Shown here piece by piece: positions 33,945 through 44,161 of a stretch of 64,000 nucleotides of DNA. Location of the stretch: assembly GCA_038503035.1 (NCBI GenBank), contig JAVSML010001078.1:317972-381971 (forward strand). The letters run 5' to 3'. Made by a program: the position numbers and the translations under genes. Below the pieces are notes generated by a model that saw only the letters and a program-made list of their open reading frames with translations, was not told the DNA's origin and made no database searches. The stretch comes from Crocodylus rhombifer (taxonomy: Eukaryota; Chordata; Crocodylia; Crocodylidae). Each line of letters starts with the position of its first letter. Within the stretch, counting starts at the first letter, position 1.

Positions 33945-34520
33945 CCCTGAGCAAACCATCCCAGCCAAGCGTCTGTGCAACCTGCTCTGGGAAACTTCCA
34001 AGGATGGAGATTCACCGCTTCTCTAGGCAGCCTGGTCCAATGCTTGAGCATCCTCATAGTCAGGAGGTGCCTCCTAATCTCCAAGCTAAATTTCCCTTCC
34101 CGCAGCTTGAGGCTGTCATTCCTAGTCCTGTCCCCTACAGCCACAGAGAAAAGCCCGTCTCCATCCTCTCTGTAATCACCCTTCAGGTATGTGAAATCCC
34201 CCAGCAGTCTTCTCCTCTCCGGGCTAAGTCACCCAAGCCCTTTCAGCCCTTCCTCGTAGGTCTTGTTCTCCGGGCCCCTGATCATTTTGGTTGCTCTGTG
34301 TTAGACTCTTTGCAAACTGTCCACATCCTTGTTGAATTGGGGGGCCCAAACCTGGACATAGGACTGCAGGTGCGGTCTCACCAGTGCTGAAAAGAGCAGA
34401 AGAATCACTCCCTTTGATTTTCTAGTGACACTCCTGTTAATACAACATAATACGCTGGCTTTTTTCCCCGCAAAAAGTGCACGCTATTGGCTCGGTTCAT
34501 CTTACGGTCCACTGTAACCC
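33945..34520 (-). mobile_element. CR1: CR1 LINE fragment, diverged
   Basis: Minus-strand CR1 from near the 3' end (CCATCCCAGCCAAGCGTCTG) through CATCCTCTCTGTAATCACCC and CCCGATCATTTTGG-like sequence to GGACTGCAGGTGCGGTCTCACC. The minus-strand frame at 34144-33941 has LEIRRHLLTMRMLKHWTRLP. The extreme 3' tail is missing or unrecognisable. It is diverged relative to other copies. Confidence 0.75.
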
Positions 34521-34789
34521 CAAGAGGGAGAGGAAATCCCTTGCTCCAGCAGAACAACTTCTTAACGTGGCCAAGATGGTGGTAGCCGTGGGACTGCACC
34601 CATGCCCCCAAAGAGACTGGAGCACTCCAGTGAAACCCTACACAAACCTGCTGTCTTCCAGGGTTAAGGAGCACAATAGGCCTCTTCCAAAGGCTCCCCT
34701 CTACAGAGCATGTACAAGCCCCATGCAGGTCCCTGCCCAAAAATATCCCAGACAGGAAGGATGGTCCCGTACCCACTCACCTGGACCTG

Positions 34790-34910
34790 GGAACACTGGT
34801 TCCAGTTCTCTGCTGTGCCACAGCTTCCTTGTGTGACCTTGGTCATCTCCTTTAGCTTCTCAGTGCTTCTGGTTCATCTCTGAAAAAGGGGGCATAGCAT
34901 TGCCTTCGTC
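34790..34910 (+). mobile_element. MIR-like (CORE-SINE) fragment
   Basis: CTCTGCTGTGCCACAGCTTCC, TGTGTGACCTTGGTCATCTCC and TTAGCTTCTCAGTGCTTC follow the MIR order (CTCTGCCACTTAC / GTGACCTTGGGCAA / CTCAGTTTCC). Confidence 0.6.
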
Positions 34911-35005
34911 CTCCTTTCCCACAGCTCCTTTAAGTGCCCTCACTGGGTGGGATGAGCTCTACAAAGGGATCCGGAGCTGCAGAGAGGACCAACAAATGGA
35001 GGTTT

Positions 35006-35052
35006 ATGATAATAATACTACTACTAATAATGATGATGATGATGATGATGAT
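35006..35052 (-). repeat. (AAT/GAT)n microsatellite, tail of the non-CR1 LINE
   Basis: Plus strand shows AATAATACTACTACTAATAATG followed by seven GAT units. On the minus strand this is an (ATC)n(ATT)n run directly after the LINE 3' region, as expected of a retrotransposon tail. Confidence 0.75.
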
Positions 35053-35109
35053 TTAGCACTAGAGGCCTGTGGCTGCCTCCATTATCTTCATCCCTTCCTG
35101 TCTGTGGTG

Positions 35110-35624
35110 AGACATAGTCCTCTAGTTGTCCACATTTCAGTCTGGCACTACATCGTCCAGCCATCTGTGTCTTGGCTGTCGAGATGGCCGTCTCCTCTCC
35201 AGCACACTGACGAGAGCTTTCTTCGGTGTCTGGTCTGCTTCCAGTCTTTCGACATGGCCCAACCACCGTGCATCAAGCTTGAGTCTCTGTACAGCTGATA
35301 TAACTCATTATGACTTCTTCTGCGCCACTCTTGTGTTATGGGATCACAGATTTCCTGAAGATCTTCCTCTGAAAAAATCTAGTAGTGTCTCGTTTGCTTG
35401 TGAGAGAACCGAGGCTTCACTGCCGCCGGTTATACGTGGCCTGGTTCTGGTTTGATAGACCTGAAGCTTAATTTTCCTTGGATGAGGTTGCATGACAGGC
35501 ATTTGAGCAATGTATAAGAGGCTCTTTCCTGCTTTTATTCCTCCTTTAGCTTCTTCTTTTATATCACCCTCCTGTCGTATGATGGAACCTCAATCCATGA
35601 AGTGGGTCACTTGCTTAAAATTGG
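35110..35624 (-). pseudogene. Non-CR1 LINE ORF2 C-terminal remnant
   Basis: Minus-strand reading gives, in order, a GDIKEEAK block (near 35560), HPRKIKLQVYQTR (near 35475), a SEASVLSQANETLLDFF-like segment (near 35400), and WAMSKDWKQTRHRRKLSSV followed by tandem basic residues (near 35240). This is the usual order after the RT thumb in several LINE clades (a GxRI..RK.KL.VY..IIRP.L.YG..W segment, then a zinc- or basic-rich end). Several stops and frameshifts are present. Confidence 0.65.
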
Positions 35625-36171
35625 TGTTCATACAATCATAGACAATAAGGGCTGGAAGGGACCTCAGGAGGTCACATTCAGTGCAACCTCCCCCACCCCC
35701 CCGCTCAAAGCAGGACCAGCCCCAACTACATCATCCCAGCCAGGGCTTTGTCTACCCAGATCGTCAAAATCTGCAAGGATGGAGAAGCCACCCTAGGAGG
35801 GTGGTAAAGCCCTGGAGCAGGTTACCCAGAGAGGCAACCTGCTCCATATTATTTTCCTAATATCCAACCTCAACTTCCCTTGCTGCAGCCTGAGCCCATT
35901 GCTCCTTGTCCTGTCTTCTGCCCCCAGTGAAATCAGTCCAGCTCCATCCTCTTTGCAGCCCCCCTGCAGGGCGGTGACGGCTGCTATTCAATCCCCCTCG
36001 GTCTGCTTTTCTGCAGACTAAATCAGCCCAATCCTCTAAGCCTCTCCTCACCAGTCCTGTCTTCCAGTCCCAAAAACATTTTCTTTTCTGGACTCTCTCC
36101 CATGTATCCACACCCTTTCTGAAGTGGGGCCCCACAACTGGACACAGGACTCCAGATGTGGCCTCGCCAGT

Positions 36172-37990
36172 GCTGAATAATAAAAAGTCCTTTTTCAAAT
36201 ATGTGGGGACCCGGAGGAAAAGCAAGGGCAATGTTGGACCCCTGCTGAACCAGATGGGGCAACTGACAACTGACGCCCAGGAAAAAGCCAACCTATTAAA
36301 TGGGTACTTTGCATCGGTCTTTCCTCAGTCCCATGGGACGCCCATGCCCGCTACGGGACAGGGAGACCCAGTTGAGGGAGATTTCCTGCCCTCCATCAAT
36401 GCTGACCACGTGAAGGAGCACCTTCAGAGGCTGGATACCTTCAAGTCAGCCGGCCCTGACAATCTGCACCCCAGGGCACTCAAGGAGCTGGCGAGCGTCA
36501 TAGCCCAGCCCCTGGCACGGGTCTTCGAGAGCTCCTGGCGCTCTGGTGCAGTGCCTGAAGACTGGGAGAAGGCCAATGTGGTGCCGATCTTCAAGAAAGG
36601 GAGGAGAGTGGATCCGGCTAACTACAGGCCCGTTAGCCTGACTACTATCCTGGGGAAGATCTTAGAAAAGTTTATTAAGGAGGCCATCCTTAATGGACTG
36701 GCCGACGTCAACATCCTGAGGGATAGCCAGCATGGGTTTGTTGCGGGTAGGTCTTGCTTGACCAATCTCATTTCCTTCTATGACCAGGTGACCTAGCACC
36801 TGGACGAGGGAGAAGAGATTGATGTCATATATCTTGACTTCAAAAAAGCTTTTGATCTGGTATCCCATGATCACCTCTTGGCCAAACTGCCCAGTTGCGG
36901 CCTTGGCTCCACCACGATCCGCTGGCTGGGAAATTGGCTTCGTGGTCGGACCCAGAGGGTTGCGATTGATGGCAGTCACTCATCGTGGTGCCCTGTGACC
37001 AGTGGGGTCCCTCAAGGCTCTGTCCTGGGACCCATACTGTTCAACATCTTCATTAACGATGTGGACATTGGAGTCAGGAGTGGACTGGCCAAGTTTGCCG
37101 ATGACACCAAACTTTGGGGCAAAGCATCCACGCCAGAAGATAGGCGGGTGATCCAGGCTGACCTGGACAAGCTCAGCACATCGGCGGATGAGAACCTGAT
37201 AGTGTTTAACACCGAAAAATGCAAGGTTCTCCACCTTGGGAGGAAAACCTGCAGCACCCTTATAGGCTCGGCAGTGCTACGTTGGTTAGCACTACAGAAG
37301 AAAGAGACTTGGGGGTCATCACTGACCACAAGATGAACATGAGCCTCCAATGCGATGCTGCGGCTAGCAAAGCGATCAAAACGCTGGCGTGCATCCATAG
37401 GTGCTTCTCGAGCAAATCCCGGGACGTCATTCTCCCCTTGTACTCGGCCTTGGCGAGGCCGCAGCTGGAGTACTGCGTCCAGTTTTGGGCTCCACAATTC
37501 AAAAAGGATGTGGAGAAACTTGAGAGAGTCCAGAGGAGAGCCACGCACATGATCAGAGGTCAGGAAAACCGACCTTACAACGACAGGCTGAGAGCCATGG
37601 GACTCTTTAGCCTGGAAAAGCGCAGGCTCAGGGTGATCTGATGGCCACCTATAAGTTTATCAGGGGTGACCACCAGGATCTGGGGGAGCATTTGTTCACC
37701 AGAGTGCCTCAAGGGATAACAAGGTCAAATGGTTATAAACTCCACTGTGACCAATTAAGGCTGGACATAAGGAAGAATTTCTTTACTGTCCGAGCCCCCA
37801 AGGTCTGGAGCAGTCTGCCAGCGGAGGTGGTTCAAGCGCCTACATTGAACACCTTCAAGAGTAAATTGGATGCTTATCTTGCTGGGATCCTATGACCCCA
37901 GCTGACTTCCTGCCCTTTGGGCGGGGGGCTGGACTCGATGATCTCCCGAGGTCCCTTCCAGCCCTGATGTCTATGAAATCTATGAAATCT
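36172..37990 (+). mobile_element. CR1: Young CR1 LINE (~1.8 kb), innermost of a three-level nest
   Basis: Plus-strand CR1 5'-truncated at the IKDNKKSFFKYVG linker and ending with three TCTATGAAA octamers (37969-37995). It is the least damaged ORF2 in the window and differs from the 8-kb copy by few substitutions. Its insertion separates two colinear parts of an antisense CR1, so it is the last event at this locus. Confidence 0.92.
36176..37895 (+). pseudogene. CR1 ORF2 reverse transcriptase, three lesions
   Basis: Frame 1 (to 36796) holds the linker, SAGPDNLHPRALKELASV, DWEKANVVPIFKKGRRVDPA and the DSQHGFVAGRSCLTNL palm block. It stops at TAG 36797, then continues in the same frame with [40 protein letters not shown] and the catalytic [11 protein letters not shown] (about 37095). 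A one-base loss in an A run near 37248 shifts to a frame ending near 37641 (YCVQFWAPQFKKDVEKLERV). A one-base loss in a G run near 37633 shifts to the final frame, ending LDAYLAGIL and stop at 37895. RT motifs are intact in sequence, but the gene is dead through one nonsense and two frameshifts. The N-terminal endonuclease was never copied. Confidence 0.92.
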
Positions 37991-38157
37991 ATGAAACGAG
38001 GGGAAGAACCACTGCCCTCGATCTGCTGGCACCGCTCCTACCAATGCAGCCCCAGATGTCATTAGCCTTCCTGGCACCAAGGGTGCACTGCTGGCTCTTG
38101 TTTAGCTTCTTGTCCCCTGTCCCCCCAGGTCCTTTTCTGCAGAACCGCTCTTTAGCC

Positions 38158-38605
38158 ACTCGGTCCGGAGCCTGTAGCGGTGTTGCTTACTGTTACGTGA
38201 GGTCCCTGATTTACTGCTCTCCTATTTACCAGCAGACCTTGTGTCTTATCCATGTTCACTTGTAGCCTAATTTTCTTTGCTTCATTGATTAATTGAGTGT
38301 ACAAAGCTTTTCTGTCATTCCTATTTTCACTTACGGGAGCGATATGGTCAGCACATGCGAGGATTTTATGCTCTCCATTCAGTTGAACTCCCCTCATGTT
38401 ATTTATCATCCTGATGGCTTTTTAAAGTGCCAGGTTGAATAGGACCACAGACAGAGCATCTCCCTGTGTCCATCCAGATCTAACTGGGAAGGGGTCTGAT
38501 TTTCCTCCGTTGGGGCTAACTCTGTTTCTTGGTTCATATGTGCAAACTTTAAACAAGTACTGTGAGTTAGAGGTTTCCTTTAGGAGACGGAGGGGCTCAA
38601 ATTTC
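38158..38605 (-). pseudogene. Non-CR1 LINE reverse transcriptase core
   Basis: Minus-strand reading gives FPVRSGWTQGDALSVVLFNL (about 38450), then IRMINNMRGVQLNGEHKILA, a catalytic box decayed to CADH (normally YADD), ALYTQLINEAKKIRLQVNMDK and QGLLVNRRA (about 38220). This is a clear RT palm and thumb but not CR1, whose box is FADDTKLW. One stop interrupts the stretch after FNLAL. It ends abruptly at the CR1 junction. Confidence 0.8.
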
Positions 38606-39375
38606 TCAGGTCACAAGTAGAGTAGAAATGCCCCAGGGTTTAGCCTCTGGGGATCCTCCGTCTGGGGTGGGGTCCCTGGACGAGCAGCCCCCCTCTGCCT
38701 GCAAGCCTGGGTGCGTCGGCTGAGCTGTCCATGGTAATTGCTTTGTCGGAGCCTCCCGATCTGCCTGGTTTTGTCAGCAGCTGCTGCTGCACCTAATAAA
38801 GAGCTGTCTCCATCAGGCAACACCTCAAAGGAGCACGTGTTTTAGGGGGAAGAGAATATTTCCCGTTAAAAGCAAGTCTGCAACAGTCAACCAGGTGCCG
38901 TGGAGGGAGCTGCTTTTTCTCCGTCTCGATTAAACTGTGCAGCCATCTGCAATCCCTCCCACCGCCGAAGGAAGAGGGTAGCTGGCTGCAGATGGATCCC
39001 AGATGACCTCAGACCACAAGCTGAGGCCTCTGCCAGACTATGGGGGAAGTCTTCGGGCCTCTGAGTGCAAGCTTGATCCTGTTCAGTGATGACTTTTCCT
39101 AATGATGGCATGAGAGGCATTAAAAAGAGGAGGAGAATGGTCTGGGGTGACCCATGCCCCTAGGGTCAAATGCTAGCTTCCCACAGGCTTTTATTACTAT
39201 CTCCTGACCAGCCCCATGTGAGTTTATTATGGGGTTTTGCAACATGCTAAGGTCAGGTGGGATGTTTTCCAGCATAGTCCAGGAAATACAGCAGTATGAA
39301 TTGTGTTATTTCCTTGGATGACTTTAAAGCAGCATAGAAAGAGCATTCGACTTGGGCGGAAGACAGATTGCAAGG
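38606..39375. other. No gene or repeat recognised
   Basis: Unique-looking. 38640-38820 is GC-rich and might be further upstream LINE or flanking DNA. Confidence 0.35.
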
Positions 39376-39820
39376 CAGGGAAGCAAGCCACGTGTTCATT
39401 TAATGTGTTTTAGGTAAACTGCATTAAACTTCATAGATTTCATAGACATCAGGGCTGGAAGGGACCTCGGGAGATCATCGAGTCCAGCCCCCTGCCCAAG
39501 GGCAGGAAGTCAGCTGGGGTCATAGGATCCCAGCAAGATAAGCATCCAATTTACTCTTGAAGGTGTTCAATGTAGGTGCTTGAACCACCTCTGCTGGCAG
39601 ACTGCTCCAGACCTTGGGGGCTTGGACAGTAAAGAAATTCTTCTTTATGTCCAGCCTGAAACGGTCTCGCAGGAATTTATGACCATTCGACCTAGTACCT
39701 CCATTGTGATGCACTAGGAAAATGTGCATTAGCTAAAGAGCACAAGTTTTTTTGTGACGCTTTAATGCGCATTAAAATAAGCTAATGCACATTCAAGCAC
39801 ATGTGTAGATGCACCCACTG
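39376..39820. mobile_element. Non-autonomous DNA element split by a CR1 end (copy 7)
   Basis: Left part 39376-39428 (CAGGGAAGCAAGCCACGTG .. GTAAACTGCATTAAACT) and right part 39692-39820 (TAGTACCTCCATTGTGATGC .. ATGTGTAGATGCACCCACTG). Joining them gives GCATTAAA-TTAGTACCTCC, exactly the order in the uninterrupted copy at 22560-22580. Confidence 0.75.
39429..39691 (-). mobile_element. CR1: CR1 3' end nested in a DNA element
   Basis: Reverse complement of the 36-kb CR1 subfamily end: TTCATAGATTTCATAGACATC tail, GGGAGATCATCGAGTCCAGCC, then AAGGTGTTCAATGTAGGTGC. The minus-strand frame has RFRLDIKKNFFTVQAPKVWS and the LDAYLAGIL terminus. Truncated near 39691. Confidence 0.9.
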
Positions 39821-39984
39821 AAACCTGATGTCCACTTTCATGATTCCTTGCATTGACAGCACTTAAAACTGTGTTGGCTAGATGCCGACTGCTTTGGCGG
39901 CCTGATTTACTCGAGGGTTCATTAAGCAATACTGCAGACCACATGTCTTATCCCATTATATAATCCTGCTGACCCCAGCCATCA

Positions 39985-40152
39985 ACTGGAAGTTTTTAAG
40001 ATCCAGCTTTGGAGGTACTGAAGACCCAGCTTGACAAAGCCCTGGCTGGGGTGATGTAGTTGGGGCTGGTCCTGCTTTGAGCAGGGGATTGGACTGGATG
40101 TGACCTCTTGAGCTCCCTTCAACCCTCACTTTCTATAATTTCTATGAAATCT
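39985..40152 (+). mobile_element. CR1: CR1 3'-end fragment
   Basis: AACTGGAAGTTTTTAAGATCC, GACAAAGCCCTGGCTGGGG, TGGGGCTGGTCCTGCTTTGAG and the tail TTTCTATAATTTCTATGAAATC. Confidence 0.85.
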
Positions 40153-40320
40153 TTTCTGTTGGGAAAACCTGTGTGGTGTTTAGGCAGTAGTTGAACTGAG
40201 TCTGCTTGTTTCTGTCAGTAAACCATATGAATGTTCCCTATGACACTACAAGAAAATTGGGATTGGCTTGTAAGACTTAAGGGTTTTATTCGAGCTGGTA
40301 TAACAAAGATTGTACAGGGA

Positions 40321-40572
40321 GGGCACGTCTACATAAGACGCTTACTGTGCATTAGTCTAATAATATTGTGCAGTAGCGTAGTGGTTATTAACCATGCTAA
40401 TACCTACTGTGCAGTGCTAAGTAGGCTAATGCACAGTAGTATCACTAAAAAATTCATGAGCTGGGGTTGTAACTCTAGTTACTGCACATTCAGTTAGTAC
40501 TTCTTATTAGAGGTACTAAATTAAATGTGCAGTAACTAAGTTACATTAATGAGCATGTAAACACGACTGAAG
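40321..40572. mobile_element. Non-autonomous DNA element (copy 8)
   Basis: Starts GGGCACGTCTACATAAGACG. The right end is decayed (ATGTAAACACGACTG, 40554-40570). Inside are TACTGTGCATTAGTCTAATA and GCTAATGCACAGTAG words of the same kind as the copies at 12619 and 13688. Confidence 0.65.
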
Positions 40573-41003
40573 TCTAGTTTTCCTTTGCTTTCCAGTTGAA
40601 AATGGATATTCATTTGGGTCAGGGAGATGTAGGAGGCCGCCATCCTACTTCCAAAGCCCTGGTGGGCACGGGCACTTTCAGAGAAATATAATGTCTTCAA
40701 ACTGCCCAGCATCTGTCCCTTCTTCCTGACCCCTGTGTGTGAATGTTTCCATACCACACGTTGCAGCTTGCTCCAGGAGCTTGCAGCGACCTGAATAAAC
40801 AGGTTTCCAGATGTCTGTGTGTGTCACCAGGGGGTACATGATGTCCTCACGCATTGCACGGCAGGGGGAAAGAGGAGATGGTGGAGGGGAGAAGGCCTGG
40901 AGTTAATAAACTCCATAAGCTTATGTAGTTTTCAAAGCCCAGCACCAGATTGGCTACGTCCCATTCCCCACTGATATTTCAGCTCCACTCCTGCTCCCTG
41001 GAG
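40573..41003. other. No gene or repeat recognised
   Basis: Unique-looking sequence with a short TGTGTGTG stretch. Confidence 0.35.
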
Positions 41004-41280
41004 CAGTGATTCTCAACCAGGGTGCTGCAGGATCTTTTCAAGGGTGCAGCAAGTTAGCCCTGTAAGGTGTGCAAAAACAATTCACAAGATAAACCCAGAG
41101 ATTTCAAATAGGAATCTCTAGCGATAAAAGCAATCAGACCTGCTGGGGTATTTCTGAGTTCTTTGCTACTATTTCTCTGTACTCAAAGAAAAAAACGAAA
41201 ACTAAGAGATGGTATTTTCCGAGAGATGCCTCGAGTCCCACTGAGAGGCACCTTGACTCTAAAATGATTGAGAGCCACTG
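41004..41280. mobile_element. Charlie-like non-autonomous hAT element
   Basis: It starts CAGTGATTCTCAACCAGGGTG and ends with the complement of CAGTGGCTCTCAATCATTTTAG, the hallmark CAGTGGTTCTCAACC termini of Charlie-type hAT elements. 277 bp, no coding capacity. I find no clear 8-bp duplication, so it is probably old. Confidence 0.75.
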
Positions 41281-42310
41281 GGCAGAGAGGGGACAGGGGA
41301 TAACTTTGATGCCTGATGCTTGTCCCGGTTGTTCAAGCCCCTTTCCCTGTGCAGTATGATATTTATAAATGATATTTATAACTACAACGCTCATGGAAGA
41401 CCGCATTGTACCCATGGCTTTAAACTCTCCTTCGCCATCATTTGTCAATCTATGTATCTACACGTGTGATGTTGCCCATATCACAGCACTTCTGATTAAA
41501 TCCTTGGAGTCCTCCAACTCCTTTTACCTTAATATAATTCCCTTCTCTGTGGCCTCTAGTGGACACCAGCATGGACAGAAGGCAGATGTCTACTTTTCCA
41601 GATGTGCAATGAAGCATAAACACAACCTGCTCCGCCAACAACAGCTGGGCAGAAATTATTTAAAGAAAATTTGGTTTTGGCAACCCTGAAATGCTTCAAG
41701 AGTTCCTTTGGGTTTCACTGAGCTATTCATATATTAAAAATAACTAATTGAATGCAATGCCCCATCTCAATTTTTCTTAATGCAAAAATAATTTTTCATG
41801 TTGCAATTACTTTTCTTTTTATTTCAAACAATGTGTTAAAATGCTCACAACTGAAACCACATGTTTCGGTTTGGGTGGAATAAAGTGTTTTCCTTTGACC
41901 CGAAACAAGATTTGCTTTTTTATTGATTGGCTTTCACAACTTTGGAAATGTTTTGTTTTTTCACCCCAAAGACAATTTTTTATTATTATTATTTTTCCCG
42001 GAGCTGGAAGCAAATCAAGAGATGAATTCTTTATGCAGTGTCATTCCAGCCCCTCCTCAAATAATAGTAGAGTACAGCTTCCCAGTGGATTTTACAATCC
42101 AGCTAAGAAATGTCTTTATTCATCCAGCCCTTCAGGTATTTGCTTTAATTTTCTTCAAGCATTTCCCCCGTCTCTCCTAGTGTCACGCGTTTTCCCTCAG
42201 GCGTCTCTGTTTTAGGCCCTGGGCACCTGCCATATTTATACCGATGTAGCTGACGTCACTTTGTGGACCAGTGTAAAGTACACGAGGATCTGGAACAGAC
42301 TGGTGACCTT
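41281..42310. other. No gene or repeat recognised
   Basis: AT-rich, unique-looking. Open frames up to 124 codons (41841-42215) are Phe-rich products of T-rich DNA. Confidence 0.35.
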
Positions 42311-42714
42311 GGGATAGCAAGTGGGGTAGCGCCGTTATTACAGTGCTTTGCAACTGGGTTTGGGATAGCAAACAGGATAGCACCGTTATTACAGTGCTTT
42401 GCAGCTAGGCTTTGGATAGCAAGTGGGGTGGCACCGTTATTAAATTGCTTTGCAGCTAGGCTTCAGATAAGAAATGGGGTAGCACCATTATTACAGTGCT
42501 TTGCAACTAGGTTTGAGATAGCAAGTGAGGTAGTGCCCTTATTAGTGCTTTGCAGCTAGGTGTGAGATAGCAAACGGGGGTAGTACCATTATTACAATAC
42601 TTTGCAACTAGTCTTGGGATAGCAAACCAGGTACCACCATTATTACAGTACTTTGCAACTAGTCTTGGGATAGGAAGTGAAGTAGCGCTGTTATTACAGT
42701 ACTTTGCAACTAGG
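42311..42714. repeat. 51-bp minisatellite, ~8 units
   Basis: Units begin at about 42311, 42362, 42413, 42464, 42515, 42564, 42616 and 42667, each GGGATAGCAAGTGGGGTAGC plus ..CGTTATTACAGTGCTTTGCAACTAGG. Units differ by roughly 10 to 20 percent and two have small indels. Because 51 is divisible by three, both strands keep open frames across several units: plus 42263-42559 with a 17-residue IASGVAPLLQCFATRF-type repeat, minus 42803-42507 with PRLVAKYCNNG. No start context, domain or flanking exon supports a protein. Confidence 0.9.
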
Positions 42715-43796
42715 TGAAGGAAGAACAGAAAATAACCTGTTTGCATTGAGTAAACCACTTCTCCAGGGTGGGAGAGACAGACAACACAGGGAGCCATTGC
42801 CATCCTTTCTCCACTTTGCTTGGCTCAGAGCTATGCTCTGATAGGCCTGTTTCAAGGCAATAACCCCCCTCTCCCCCCCCAGTCCCTTTGGCTTTTTGGC
42901 TTTCCCCACAGGGAAGAGTGGAAAGTATCTTGTGTTATGATGATCAGCAGGGCGTGGGGGATGCAGGGAAGGAATCAGTCACTGCCAGTCACAAGGGAAT
43001 GGTTGATTTGCCAAAGAAACCAGCCCAGCCGGGATTCCCATTCCAAGTTGGATGTGGTGACTCATAAAACTGAGTGGGTAATGAGCTGTTTATGAGTGGT
43101 AGGTCCTGTTTGTTTACTCTGCTGTGGAGATGCGAATGTCCCACTCACTAGAAGCATCTTGGGGTCCTCAGAGCTCACCATCTAGCCATGGACTGGCCTG
43201 AAAGACAAGGCCATGTCCAAAAGCCCACCTGGAGAAAAGCTGTGCAAGCAGCAGTCCCTGCATGATCAGCAAACGTGTCACTTCTCCATGCTGCTTTGCT
43301 CAGTGAACATACTGAACTCTAGTATGGACAACTCTGCATGTCAGGACTTGTTAGGTTCAAATAGAGCACTTGGAAGTAGTGAAAAACAGGTTTTTAACCA
43401 GCAAGAGAGAGTCCAGGACCTCCTGGGGTTCACCTTTTGTCCTGACGAGAATGCAGAGACGGTCAATGGAAATGAAAGGAGCCAAATGCAATGGAGAGCA
43501 GTGGAAATACTTGTCATCATCTCATCTGTCCTCTGGTAGACCCTGTTGCATGAGTTCCCAAACTCATTTCTGTTGTAATTAGAGCATGTCTGCTAGGGAA
43601 AAAACATCTAGTTTGGAGTTCATACTTTCCAATGACAGAGACAACTCTTCAGTTGCTCCAGTGGCTAATTACTCAGACTTGAAAATTTGCACCTTATTTC
43701 AATCTGAACTTGTCTAGCTTCCAACTTGCCATTAAACTCTGGCCAATTACCTTGACGAGCCCTTGGTTAACAGATTAGTCCATGGAATTTAGTGTC
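42715..43796. other. No gene or repeat recognised
   Basis: Unique-looking sequence. Confidence 0.35.
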
Positions 43797-44000
43797 ACAA
43801 AAATTATTGGCTGGAAGAGACTTCTGGAGGTCATCTAGTCCAACCTCCTGCTCAAGACAGGACTGTCCCTATCCAAACCATCCCATCCAGGTCTTCATCT
43901 AACCTATTCCTAAAACTGCACAATCAACCCTTGCATATGACTGCAAGGCACATTACCCAAAGACACCAAAAGCACCCTAACCTGCCGCAGGCAAAGTGTG
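43797..44000 (-). mobile_element. Older CR1-subfamily 3' end
   Basis: GGCTGGAAGAGACTTCTGGAGG, AGTCCAACCTCCTGCTCAAGAC and AACCATCCCATCCAGGTC are the reverse complement of the same old subfamily as 6586-6960. The right border is uncertain. Confidence 0.6.
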
Positions 44001-44103
44001 GTGGGGAGGGGGAGTGGGGCATGCACCACTGTAAGGGTTTTTAAAATAAGAGACCAACAAGGCAAAGAGTTGAGAGGCATTCAGACAAGAAAACAAGGCT
44101 TTT

Positions 44104-44161
44104 TGAGCTTTCCCAAATCACAAATGGCACCGACCAAGGAGCTGGTTCCTGGCAGTCCATA
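44104..44161. repeat. 58-bp direct repeat flanking a CR1 (left)
   Basis: Begins TTGAGCTTTCCCAAATCAC and ends CTTCCTGGCAGTCCAT-like sequence (CTGGTTCCTGGCAGTCCAT). It is repeated at 46692-46749 with 56 of 58 positions identical (differences at the AAATC/ATATC and CCGACC/CCAACC positions). The left copy abuts the CR1 3' tail. Confidence 0.9.

Larger units (their letters stand above)
35625..38157 (-). mobile_element. CR1: CR1 LINE inserted in the non-CR1 LINE, split by a third CR1
   Basis: Left piece 35625-36171: reverse complement of the CR1 3' end (AATCATAGACAATAAGGGC) through the ORF2 C-terminus (CCACAACTGGACACAGGACTCC). Right piece, about 37991-38157, continues upstream (ACTGCCCTCGATCTGCTGGC, CATTAGCCTTCCTGGCACCAAG, CCTTTTCTGCAGAACCG). 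Without the inner 1.8-kb CR1 the two pieces join in consensus order. At 35800-35850 there is an inverted or duplicated bit of the GGAGGGTGGTAAAGCCCTGG block, which indicates local rearrangement. Confidence 0.82.
35006..38605 (-). mobile_element. Non-CR1 LINE, split by nested CR1 elements
   Basis: On the minus strand two colinear blocks remain: the RT core (38605 to about 38158) and the C-terminal region plus 3' end (35624 to 35006). The element ends in a trinucleotide tail at 35006-35052. Between the blocks lies a CR1 (35625-38157) that itself contains another CR1. The RT style differs clearly from CR1: GDALSVVLFNLAL, an A.AD catalytic box and a C-terminal GWAMSKDWK (from a GHV-R-type motif). 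I cannot fix the clade; an RTE-like or related group with trinucleotide tails is possible. Confidence 0.75.
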
